Shown: positions 1-7,011, counted from the stretch's first letter. The stretch is 25,559 nt of DNA from UBA11869 sp964544965 (GCA_964544965.1 CAZJED010000020.1:1-25559), one strand, 5' to 3'. The notes: generated by a model not told the origin, from the sequence alone. Numbers and translations: made by a program.

Positions 1-581
1 TGGAAAACGTTGATTCCCTCACCTACCCATTAATAAATATTAATGACCCGGGCGAACCAATTATTTTTAAAGATGGTATTTTTCCGACTAAAGACGGTAG
101 AGGAACTTTTGTCGCTGCTGAATATACAAAACCAGCTGAACTTCCAACCAATGATTTTCCATTCGTATTTATTACCGGCAGGCAACTTGAGCATTGGCAT
201 ACTGGTACAATGACTCGTCATTCTCGAGTACTTGATGCTATCGAGCCAGGCCCATGTATATTAATTAATCCTGATGACTTAAAACTATTTTCAATTATAT
301 CGGGTGACATATTAGTGATCGAGTCACGGAGAGGAAAAATCTCTGCAACCACACGGTCAGATGAAGGAATGCAAAAAGGTGTTGTCATGATGCCATTTTC
401 ATTCAATGAAGCAGCAGCAAACCTGATCACAAATGAAGCGCTAGATCCGATCGGTAAGATTCCAGAATTTAAATACTGCGCTGTGAAATTAACTCGAGGA
501 CAACGGCCTGGTGATACGATTGATGGTGATAAAAAAAATAGAGGGAATAGAGTCGATGTTAAATATCTATATGGATCGTAG
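1..581 (+). CDS. Formate dehydrogenase alpha subunit, C-terminal part (partial at 5' end)
   Basis: The reading frame is open from base 3 to a TAG stop and enters from outside the window, so only about the last 192 residues are seen. They form the C-terminal molybdopterin-dinucleotide-binding domain of a Mo/W-bis-MGD oxidoreductase. The motif GRQLEHWHTGTMTR followed by LDAIEPGP, and the end segment LDPIGKIPEFKYCAVKL, are typical of NAD-linked cytoplasmic formate dehydrogenase alpha subunits (FdhA/FdsA type). The protein would oxidise formate to CO2, the last step of methanol oxidation, which fits the methanol dehydrogenase genes next to it. The gene is convergent with the next one, with only 6 bp between the stop codons. 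The Fe-S domains, the Mo ligand and partner subunits are outside the window, so the exact subtype is inferred. Confidence 0.85.
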   Translation, partial: ENVDSLTYPLININDPGEPIIFKDGIFPTKDGRGTFVAAEYTKPAELPTNDFPFVFITGRQLEHWHTGTMTRHSRVLDAIEPGPCILINPDDLKLFSIISGDILVIESRRGKISATTRSDEGMQKGVVMMPFSFNEAAANLITNEALDPIGKIPEFKYCAVKLTRGQRPGDTIDGDKKNRGNRVDVKYLYGS

Positions 582-587
582 AAATAT

Positions 588-1418
588 TTATGAATCGTGA
601 TTTTTTACATCAATTAATTTTAATGTTTCCATAACTAAAGGTTCTGCTGATTCACTGCTTACATCTGGAATAATCGTTGTAATTTGATATATTTTTCCAG
701 GAATTTCCTCTGAGATAACAATCTCATAATACTTGTCAGCAAATTTTTCAAAATCACGACGATGTGGATCTTTAATATATGGAGTAAAAAATATTTTTTC
801 TCCCTCATACTCTTTTCCATTGTAACTAAATGTAGTCGATTCAACTATCGCAGTCTCTCTCAGTGCTACCTTTATCTGTTTTTGAAAATGTCTATATCGT
901 TCAGCCTTACCACCCGTTATTCTTGCCATATCAAAAACATCGCCATTCATATATATCCCAAGTACCGGGTTACCTCTTATATTTGTAGTACTTCCCTCAG
1001 GGATCCTTTGTTTTCTCTCAGCTGTAAAAAAATCTAATGATGTATTTTTACTGCCATCTTCATTAAGCTCTACAATTTTCAAAAAAACCGAATCTATAAA
1101 ACCATCCTCATAACTACCCGATTTCTCAAATTCATAATATAAACTTGTCGGCTGTGTAATATTTCCGAGATGATTATCCTGCCACAACATTTTTTCAGCG
1201 TCTGCAAACTCAAAATTCTCTGGAATCTCTTCTATTTCACCATAACGACCAATTCTATTTTCTAACTCATCTTCGCTTAGTGGCTCTCCTCCTCTTATCG
1301 TACCTGAGTGTTCAGAGCTTTCTTCTTTTACTTCAACACCTGCTTCATCAGCAAGTATTGTCGTTGAATAGGTTGTCATTAAATACATGATAAATATGGA
1401 ATTTAATAATAATTTCAT
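588..1418 (-). CDS. Unknown exported protein of the xox operon
   Basis: A 276-residue protein that I do not recognise. A hydrophobic N-terminus ending near residues 20-23 (TTILA, then DEAG) looks like a cleavable signal peptide, so the protein is probably periplasmic. A strongly acidic linker (about residues 24-65) follows, then a mixed alpha/beta region without cysteines or any cofactor motif I can name. The ATG is preceded by a GGAG ribosome site lying inside the 12-bp gap after xoxJ, so it is very likely co-transcribed with xoxJ. Its position as last gene of the xoxF-cupredoxin-xoxJ set suggests an accessory role in periplasmic methanol oxidation. That role is inferred from context only. 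Confidence 0.75.
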   Translation of the reverse strand: MKLLLNSIFIMYLMTTYSTTILADEAGVEVKEESSEHSGTIRGGEPLSEDELENRIGRYGEIEEIPENFEFADAEKMLWQDNHLGNITQPTSLYYEFEKSGSYEDGFIDSVFLKIVELNEDGSKNTSLDFFTAERKQRIPEGSTTNIRGNPVLGIYMNGDVFDMARITGGKAERYRHFQKQIKVALRETAIVESTTFSYNGKEYEGEKIFFTPYIKDPHRRDFEKFADKYYEIVISEEIPGKIYQITTIIPDVSSESAEPLVMETLKLIDVKNHDS

Positions 1419-1430
1419 AAATTACTCCAA

Positions 1431-2258
1431 CTATTTTACCAATGGAACATTGTATTCCATTAAAATTTTCTCAATCTCTGCTTGATTTTCTTTGACTAGT
1501 TTGTTGATTGTTTCCTTCCAAGCCTTTTCTCCAAATCGAACAGCCATTGAAAAACTATAAGTTAACCGTATCTTTCTTTCCGGAATATCATTTAATGGTA
1601 TTACAACTAAATCTACCTTATCTTTATATACTTTCGCCCAATATCCCGCGCTCTGCCCCATAACAACTGTTGCATCAATTTTACCTGATACAATATCGTC
1701 AATAAGTATTTTGGCAGGATTAGCTTTTGGGTTTCCTGGTTGCCCCTGATACGGTGTGATGTATGACATTAATCCATTGTAAAACACCCAAAGTTGAGCA
1801 GCACCAACATCACTTAATCCGATTTTAACTTTCTCTTTACTTGTTTTAACTGCTTCTATAAAACTTATCGGATCTGTTACAGAATCTAAATTACGCCCCT
1901 TTGCATAAATTAGAGCATATGAGGTTGTGTAGTATGGTTCAGTTGTTGCAGCAAGCTCAAAACTGGAAGGTACATTCATTACAATATCACATTTGTAATT
2001 ATTATTTTTTGATTCTGCTCTTAAGGTGTTTCTAATAAAGCCAATGCGCTGAGGAAAGAATTCATACTTCAATTCTAAACCTAACTTCTCAGCAAATAGC
2101 TCAGCTATTTTATTCTCAAAACCTTCGCCATTTTGATTTGACATTGGGAGCATATATGGATCAGCACACACCTTAAAATATTTAGCATCTGCTAAATGCC
2201 CATCTGCAATGGCGGATTTAGTAAAGATTAGAAGTAAAAAAAATATTTTTATTTTCAT
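1431..2258 (-). CDS. xoxJ: XoxJ/MxaJ-like periplasmic substrate-binding-fold protein
   Basis: A 275-residue exported protein with a signal peptide (cleavage near residues 18-19) and the fold of family 3 extracellular solute-binding proteins. The segment FKVCADPYMLPMSNQNGEGF at about residues 28-47 is characteristic of the quinoprotein-dehydrogenase-associated branch (MxaJ/XoxJ). Two cysteines (C31, C90) could pair. Family knowledge: XoxJ/MxaJ genes sit beside xoxF/mxaF, and XoxJ is thought to bind or help mature the dehydrogenase and not to take up a solute; no ABC permease or ATPase gene is present here, which agrees. It follows the copper-protein gene by 49 bp and is 12 bp before the next gene. 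The ATG lies just after a hairpin (2269-2291) and has no clear separate Shine-Dalgarno sequence. Confidence 0.9.
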   Translation of the reverse strand: MKIKIFFLLLIFTKSAIADGHLADAKYFKVCADPYMLPMSNQNGEGFENKIAELFAEKLGLELKYEFFPQRIGFIRNTLRAESKNNNYKCDIVMNVPSSFELAATTEPYYTTSYALIYAKGRNLDSVTDPISFIEAVKTSKEKVKIGLSDVGAAQLWVFYNGLMSYITPYQGQPGNPKANPAKILIDDIVSGKIDATVVMGQSAGYWAKVYKDKVDLVVIPLNDIPERKIRLTYSFSMAVRFGEKAWKETINKLVKENQAEIEKILMEYNVPLVK

Positions 2259-2268
2259 TATGATGTTA

Positions 2269-2291
2269 TAACCCGCCTTAAAAGCGGGTTA
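2269..2291 (-). other. Stem-loop in the leader of xoxJ
   Basis: An 8-bp perfect inverted repeat (2269-2276 with 2284-2291, containing CCCGC/GCGGG) with a 7-nt loop lies between the copper-protein stop and the xoxJ ATG. On the minus strand it ends 10 nt before the ATG and is not followed by a T-run, so it is a poor intrinsic terminator. The only purine-rich stretch that could act as a ribosome site (AAGGCGGG) falls inside its 3' arm, so the hairpin may limit XoxJ translation or protect an mRNA end. Confidence 0.5.
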
Positions 2292-2307
2292 TTAATTAAA
2301 TAAATAA

Positions 2308-2757
2308 TTATTTAGTTGGTTTAATTTTTTTAATTTTACCAATAAGTCTTTTAAATGGTCCTTGCAATTCTGTCATTGCTCTTTCTTTAGCAGCAGCCAC
2401 TTGATCAGCACTAACATCACCAACTACGACCACCCCAACCATTCCAAAACCAATATGAGGTTCGCAAACATAACCGTATATACCTTCAACTTCTAAAGCA
2501 GGAGTTGCATATACAGCGCCTGCCATTTTCCCTTTTTCTCCCCAGCCCGTTGCACCTTCAGGCACTAAATAAGTTACCGCATTATGCGATGTCATATTAG
2601 TGAATTTTACCGAATCACCTTTTTGAACATAAACGATAGCGGGTTTAAATTCTCTTGCCGCTGCATTGACAACATGTTCTTCTGCCTTAACTAAATTTGG
2701 CAATAGATACATCATCAATACGCATAATATTGTGACTATATGTTTTGTTATTGTCAT
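2308..2757 (-). CDS. Pseudoazurin-like cupredoxin (type-1 copper protein), candidate electron acceptor of XoxF
   Basis: A 149-residue exported protein with a signal peptide ending at VKA (residue 25). The mature part is a single plastocyanin/azurin-type beta barrel with all four type-1 copper ligands visible: H58 (in TSHNAV) and C98, H101, M106 in CEPHIGFGM. The Cys-x-x-His-x4-Met spacing, the following GVVVVGD strand and a Lys-rich C-terminal helix match pseudoazurin. Such proteins carry single electrons in the periplasm. A good ribosome site (AAGGGG) precedes the ATG. The gene lies between xoxF and xoxJ, where a c-type cytochrome gene (xoxG) is often found, so it is a good candidate to take electrons from XoxF; this role is inferred. 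Amicyanin is a less likely alternative because of the C-terminal helix and length. Confidence 0.88.
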   Translation of the reverse strand: MTITKHIVTILCVLMMYLLPNLVKAEEHVVNAAAREFKPAIVYVQKGDSVKFTNMTSHNAVTYLVPEGATGWGEKGKMAGAVYATPALEVEGIYGYVCEPHIGFGMVGVVVVGDVSADQVAAAKERAMTELQGPFKRLIGKIKKIKPTK

Positions 2758-2879
2758 CTTATTCCCCTTCTTTTAATTCCTATTATATCTAAGACCTAGT
2801 ATTTTAACTCAAGTTCTTAATTAATGTACTTAATTTACATTCTTTATCTACTGCACAACTAAAAACTAACGGTATGATT

Positions 2880-2912
2880 AAAAAAAATCCCTGATACCGA
2901 AGTATCAGGGAT
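2880..2912 (-). terminator. Intrinsic terminator after xoxF
   Basis: A perfect 11-bp inverted repeat (2887-2897 with 2902-2912) reads on the minus strand as ATCCCTGATAC, loop TTCG, GTATCAGGGAT, followed directly by seven T. The C(UUCG)G tetraloop makes the hairpin especially stable. It starts 24 nt after the xoxF stop and lies about 120 nt before the cupredoxin gene, so it should separate highly expressed xoxF mRNA from a lower read-through or separately initiated transcript for the cupredoxin and xoxJ. Confidence 0.92.
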
Positions 2913-2936
2913 CTAACAAACTTTACGTCTGTTTGC

Positions 2937-4874
2937 TTAAGGTAGGCTGTATACCATCAAAACTCCACTATTACGTGAAGAATTGAGAAGTTTACGATAA
3001 CCACCTACAGCACCAAGAGCAGCATCATCAGGAGCTGCAGCTAAGCCTTCAATAGACACAACTGCACCTGCCCAACCGCCGATACCCGCAAGAATACCAA
3101 CGTATTGCTTACCCTTGTGAGACCAAGAGTTGAAGTTCCCGATAATGCCTGATGGAGCTTTATGCTTCCATAGTAATTTACCGGTCTTCGCATCAACAGC
3201 CTTTGCATAAGCGTCAAGAGTTCCGTAGAACACTACGTCGCCAGCAGTAGTAAGTACACCTGACCATACAGACCATTGTTCGACAATATTCCAAACAATT
3301 TTACCTTTACCTGCATCCCAAGCGATGAAGTTACCCATGTTGTCCTTTGCAGCATTATTATTTGGACAATCTGGGCACACAGCACCAGCAGGATACATAG
3401 TTAGAGCAGCGTTAACATAAGCCGCGCCAGCTGTGTATTGGTTACCACCTGCAGCATAACTTACTGGTTCGTAGGTCATACATACGTGGTTAGTTGGAAC
3501 ATAGAACAGATTGGTACGTGGAGAAAAAGCAGCAGGCTGCTGATCCTTGGTACCAAGTGCTGCAGGACAAATGTCCTTTGAAACTACGTCTTCACCATTA
3601 TAGTGAGTAGAATACTTGTTAAGCGTTTGAGGATAACCCGTCTTCATGTCAACGTGAGTTGACCAGTTAACAGCTGGGTCATACTTTTCAGCAACAAGTA
3701 AAGCACCAGTTTTACGATTCATGGTGTAGCCATAACCGTTACGATCAAAGTGAACCAAAGCAGGGGTCATTTTACCCTTAACTTTAATGTCAGCTAAGAT
3801 CATTTCGTTTACGCCATCATAATCCCATTCATCATGTGGAGTCATTTGATATACCCAACGCGCAACACCGGTATCGACATCACGAGCGAATATAGTCATT
3901 GACCATTTGTTGTCTCCAGGACGAACAACAGGGTTCCACGTAGATGGGTTACCATTTCCGTAGTAGACCAAGTTTTCTTCGAAGTCAACAGGCCACCAAC
4001 CCCAAACTGAACCACCACCAGACTTCCATGCATCACTTAAGCCCTTACATTTGTTAGGACCAGTTGATGGAGCTTTCCAGTCAGCATTCGAACACCAAGA
4101 ATTTAGTGAAGAATTTTTGCCAACTTTCTTGCCCAATGAAGTGGTGTTAGCGTCGAAACGAATATCTTCGTCTGGACCCATGCTAAATGCACGCCATGCA
4201 AGAGAACCATCTTTCGCATTGAAAGCAGCAATCCAGCAACGAACACCGAATTCAGCACCTGAACAACCAGTTAAGACTTTGTCTTTTACTGGATGTGGTG
4301 CGTTGGTGTTTGTGTCACCAGCAGCAGGACCATAACCGATATCACGACCATTTTCTGCGGTCCACTTTACTTTACCGGTAGCGGCATCTAAAGCAACCAA
4401 AGTCGTGTCAGCTTGTTGAAGATAAATCTGGCCCATGCTGTAACCTAAACCACGGTTAACAATATCGCAGCACATTACAGGTACAGTTTCTGCTTCGTCT
4501 TGTTGTGGCTCGAAATACCAAGCGATTTCAAGTGTATCCAAGTCGATTGCAAAAACGTCATTAGGGAATGAAGAATGAATGTATAAAGTATCACCACTTC
4601 TGCCTGTTGCGCTTGATGGTAATACTAATGGTCCACCTTCATGACCTTGTAGACGGCCAGTTGAAAAAGTCCAAGCGTTTACTAACTTGCTAGCATTTTT
4701 CGTGTTGATTTGATTCAACTCGGTATAACGCCAGTTGTTGTAGTCACCACCTGGAAAAGCCCAATAGTTAGGATTCGCATTCAGTTTACGAACTTCATCA
4801 TTCGCAACTACTGAAGCAGAAATACCTAATGCTAGTATAGCAATGAGCATTTTCTTTATAGTTAATTTACTCAT
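2937..4874 (-). CDS. xoxF: XoxF-type lanthanide-dependent PQQ methanol dehydrogenase
   Basis: A 645-residue periplasmic quinoprotein with an eight-bladed propeller. I start it at the ATG at 4874 because an ideal ribosome site (AGGAGGAGG) precedes it and a clean signal peptide follows (MSKLTIKKML to about A24). An in-frame ATG at 4904 would add only ten residues. Visible features are the vicinal Cys135-Cys136 under PQQ (VMCCD), the metal/PQQ residues E208 (GAEFG) and N309 (GNGNPSTWN), the catalytic D351 and, two residues on, D353 in EWDYDG. That second Asp marks lanthanide-binding XoxF; calcium MxaF has Ala there. The protein oxidises methanol to formaldehyde or formate. It is longer than the roughly 600 residues usual for XoxF, partly through a two-cysteine loop (C261, C276) and a CPDC insert (500-503). 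The exact XoxF clade cannot be told by eye. Confidence 0.96.
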   Translation of the reverse strand: MSKLTIKKMLIAILALGISASVVANDEVRKLNANPNYWAFPGGDYNNWRYTELNQINTKNASKLVNAWTFSTGRLQGHEGGPLVLPSSATGRSGDTLYIHSSFPNDVFAIDLDTLEIAWYFEPQQDEAETVPVMCCDIVNRGLGYSMGQIYLQQADTTLVALDAATGKVKWTAENGRDIGYGPAAGDTNTNAPHPVKDKVLTGCSGAEFGVRCWIAAFNAKDGSLAWRAFSMGPDEDIRFDANTTSLGKKVGKNSSLNSWCSNADWKAPSTGPNKCKGLSDAWKSGGGSVWGWWPVDFEENLVYYGNGNPSTWNPVVRPGDNKWSMTIFARDVDTGVARWVYQMTPHDEWDYDGVNEMILADIKVKGKMTPALVHFDRNGYGYTMNRKTGALLVAEKYDPAVNWSTHVDMKTGYPQTLNKYSTHYNGEDVVSKDICPAALGTKDQQPAAFSPRTNLFYVPTNHVCMTYEPVSYAAGGNQYTAGAAYVNAALTMYPAGAVCPDCPNNNAAKDNMGNFIAWDAGKGKIVWNIVEQWSVWSGVLTTAGDVVFYGTLDAYAKAVDAKTGKLLWKHKAPSGIIGNFNSWSHKGKQYVGILAGIGGWAGAVVSIEGLAAAPDDAALGAVGGYRKLLNSSRNSGVLMVYSLP

Positions 4875-4929
4875 GACCTCCTCCTCTATTAAATAGATTG
4901 TCATGTGTGACCTCATAATGTAACAACAA

Positions 4930-4965
4930 CTCGATAGCACCTCGAGATCATAAAGTGCTATTGAG
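4930..4965 (-). promoter_or_regulatory. Inverted repeat upstream of xoxF (leader hairpin or operator)
   Basis: CTCGATAGCAC (4930-4940) and GTGCTATTGAG (4955-4965) are complementary over 10 of 11 positions, with a 14-nt loop that itself contains the palindrome CTCGAG. It lies 56-91 nt before the chosen xoxF start, where a 5' leader or an operator would be. There is no T-run on the minus strand side, so it is not a normal terminator. Whether it works as RNA hairpin or protein-binding site is unknown. Confidence 0.4.
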
Positions 4966-5460
4966 CTTTAAAAATCGGTGTGTATGAATATGAAAATTTA
5001 AACTGAACTTGGGGCGTTATTAGGTGCGAGAATATAAAAAAAAGCACGGCATCGCAGTTGGTGTGCCATCGAAAACTTTTTGCATTTAGGTGCATGTGTG
5101 TATTTCTTTTAATCCTATTCAACCCGTTTGTATGAAATCAGGATATTCCCTAATAGTTCAATCGATAGAGCGCCAAAAAAAACATTCAATATTGCTTGGA
5201 AGTTTAAATTGAAACTAAACCAATATTTATTGTTATGTAGTGTGTTAATTCTAAAAAATAATGAAATTACATTAGCAAGTAATCCCAAATACGCCTCTTC
5301 CCTGATTAGTGCTTTTTTTTGCTCTACAGCCACTACTACACATGCGAGTCTAGGAAATTTTCCTATACCTTGCAAGAGGTTTTTTACTCAAAATAAACAA
5401 TACCTTATATCACATCTATAAGTGGTATTATTAGGATATTACAGAAAATTCATGATATTC

Positions 5461-5485
5461 TCGCGCTGCAACAGCTTAAGCGCGA
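5461..5485. promoter_or_regulatory. GC-rich inverted repeat upstream of the SoxYZ-like gene
   Basis: TCGCGCT (5461-5467) and AGCGCGA (5479-5485) form a perfect 7-bp inverted repeat with an 11-nt spacer, about 110 bp before the GTG start. It stands out from the AT-rich surroundings. The arm and spacer sizes suit a dimeric regulator site; no T-run follows it on either side. Function unknown. Confidence 0.35.
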
Positions 5486-5594
5486 AATGCCTCTAAATTA
5501 TGAATATTTTTAAGCTATTTTCGTTTAAAATATTAAGCACTGGAATATGTAGACAATGTACCTTTAACACAATAATAACCGGGAATGCGAAACT

Positions 5595-6428
5595 GTGAAC
5601 ACGTATAAAGTTGGATTTATAGCTGCTCTGTTAATGACATCAATTGCGCGAGCTGATGTTGCCCCACCTGATTGGAGGCAAAATTTATCTGATCAAGCCT
5701 GGGAAGAAAATATTAGAAAACAGAATTTCCAGAATAGAGAAATTATTGAGGGCGTAGAACAAACAATTTTTGAATTAAAAGTACCTCATATGGCAGAAGA
5801 CGCAACAGTAGTTCCAATATCAGTGCATACTAAAATTCCACAAACGAACGAACTCTATATCAAGAAAATTCATATTTTCGTTGATAAAAATCCAATACCA
5901 TTAGTAGGTGCTTTTGAATTCACCCCAGATAGTGGAAAAGCTGATTTAGCAATGCGTATTCGAGTTGACACTCATAACTATGTTCGCGCGATCGCTGAAT
6001 TAAACACAGGTGAACTCTACATGGCAAAATCCTTTATCAAAGCAAAAGGAGCATGCTCCGCTCCGCCGCCGCCAGGTAGCGAAGAATCGAAAAAATTACT
6101 TGGAAAGATGAGAATGAAAGTTGTTGGCGATGTGGTTCTTGGTAAACCCAATCTAATGCAATTAAAAATTCGTCATCCTAATATTACTGGTATGGCACCA
6201 TTAAAAATCGGTTCGCGTGTAAGACCGCCAGCTCATTTCGTTGATACAATTGAAATTACATATAATGGAAAACTTATCGTTAAAGCATCATTAACATTTT
6301 CAGTGAGCATGGACCCTGCTTTGCGTTTCTACTTCGTCCCTGAAAAAGAAGGAACCATGCTCGTTGAAGGAACCGATACAAAGAAAAATAAATTTAGCGG
6401 ATCACACGAAGTATTACTAGACGTATAA
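5595..6428 (+). CDS. Quinoprotein dehydrogenase-associated SoxYZ-like fused carrier
   Basis: A 277-residue exported protein starting with GTG (GGGAA ribosome site about 10 nt upstream); the signal peptide ends at ARA (residue 20). An N-terminal SoxY-like beta-sandwich domain (about residues 35-155) ends in KGACSAPPPPG, where C154 takes the place of the carrier cysteine in the GGCGG tail of SoxY. A proline-rich linker leads to a SoxZ-like domain (about 170-277). This fused architecture is the family known as quinoprotein dehydrogenase-associated SoxYZ-like carrier, found beside PQQ alcohol dehydrogenases; its function is not known. It is divergent from xoxF. It is not part of a thiosulfate-oxidation operon here, as no soxA, soxB, soxC or soxX is seen in the window. 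Confidence 0.9.
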   Translation: MNTYKVGFIAALLMTSIARADVAPPDWRQNLSDQAWEENIRKQNFQNREIIEGVEQTIFELKVPHMAEDATVVPISVHTKIPQTNELYIKKIHIFVDKNPIPLVGAFEFTPDSGKADLAMRIRVDTHNYVRAIAELNTGELYMAKSFIKAKGACSAPPPPGSEESKKLLGKMRMKVVGDVVLGKPNLMQLKIRHPNITGMAPLKIGSRVRPPAHFVDTIEITYNGKLIVKASLTFSVSMDPALRFYFVPEKEGTMLVEGTDTKKNKFSGSHEVLLDV

Positions 6429-6474
6429 AAGACTTATAAAAAGTATATTATAAATATCTAAGTTCTAGTCTTTT
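6427..6474. terminator. Possible weak bidirectional terminator between convergent genes
   Basis: AAAAGACT (6427-6434) and AGTCTTTT (6467-6474) are complementary and lie between the stop codons of the convergent SoxYZ-like gene and the four-cysteine protein gene. The A and T ends could serve both directions, but the 32-nt loop and low GC make it weak. Confidence 0.35.
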
Positions 6475-6482
6475 AACAGTCT

Positions 6483-6890
6483 TTATTGAGTGCTTGTGGG
6501 CTTGGTGGGTCTTTTAACTTGTTTAACAACAATACAGGAAGAATCAGCTTTCTCTCTTACTTTAAGAAGTACGTTGTAAAATTCCTCGCCACGTTCGTTA
6601 TCCCTAAAGAATCCACCTTTTTCACCTGGCATCGCTCTATTTCTCTCAAAGGTAACACCATCTTCATAATGTTCAAACGTCATACCTGTTGAAATTACAT
6701 CGTAACGACATGCGCAAGTATATAAATTTTGATCATTTATCCCACCAAAAGCCGACATACAATCAAGTACGTAACGTACAGTTACTTCAGTTGGAAATTC
6801 ATTTTTTTTATCAACTTCAATGACATCAATAGCGATAGCCGGCGTTATATTTAAAAGAAAAATAGCCAGACAAATTGTTGCTTTTCTCAT
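6483..6890 (-). CDS. Small exported four-cysteine protein, unknown function
   Basis: A 135-residue protein that I do not recognise. The signal peptide ends near AIA (residue 20). The mature part has four cysteines, C44, C59, C61 and C119, with C59-x-C61 in YTCACRYD, and ends in a short Pro/Thr/Lys-rich tail. The arrangement suggests two disulfides or a small metal or thiol site in the periplasm. A strong AAGGAG ribosome site precedes the ATG. It is separated from waaA by 121 bp and convergent with the SoxYZ-like gene, so its link to methanol oxidation is by neighbourhood only. No heme motif (CxxCH) is present, so it is not the missing cytochrome. Confidence 0.72.
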   Translation of the reverse strand: MRKATICLAIFLLNITPAIAIDVIEVDKKNEFPTEVTVRYVLDCMSAFGGINDQNLYTCACRYDVISTGMTFEHYEDGVTFERNRAMPGEKGGFFRDNERGEEFYNVLLKVREKADSSCIVVKQVKRPTKPTSTQ

Positions 6891-7011
6891 TACTATATTA
6901 CTCCTTAAAGTATGTCTTATTTTTTAACCTCTAGCCCTAGTATATCTAAAAATCAAATTTATTTATTCTATTTAAAATGAATTAGAAGCAAACATATCAA
7001 AAAAGTTCATC

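Larger units (their letters stand above)
4875..5594. other. 720-bp non-coding region between divergent xoxF and the SoxYZ-like gene
   Basis: No convincing gene is present. Two opposite overlapping ORFs of 86 and 97 codons (5115-5375 minus, 5128-5421 plus) mirror each other and neither has a ribosome site or recognisable sequence. The region should hold the promoters of both divergent transcripts, but I cannot pick a confident sigma-70 site. It contains two inverted repeats, described separately (4930-4965 and 5461-5485). It is the longest gene-free stretch in the window, while most other intergenic gaps are below 150 bp. Confidence 0.7.

Noticed and set aside
4051..4335. 94-codon ORF on the plus strand.
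   Set aside because: It is antisense inside the strongly conserved xoxF and follows from its codon use.
2937..4874. Calcium-dependent MxaF methanol dehydrogenase.
   Set aside because: The extra Asp353 two residues after catalytic Asp351, and the absence of an mxaI gene, indicate XoxF.
5115..5421. Two opposite ORFs (86 codons minus, 97 codons plus) in the xoxF upstream region; the minus one has two hydrophobic stretches.
   Set aside because: They overlap as mirror frames, lack ribosome sites, have no recognisable family and the plus one has no natural protein composition. Kept as non-coding.
5595..6428. Part of a thiosulfate-oxidising Sox system.
   Set aside because: SoxY and SoxZ are fused, the GGCGG tail is replaced and no other sox gene is present; the quinoprotein-associated carrier family fits better.
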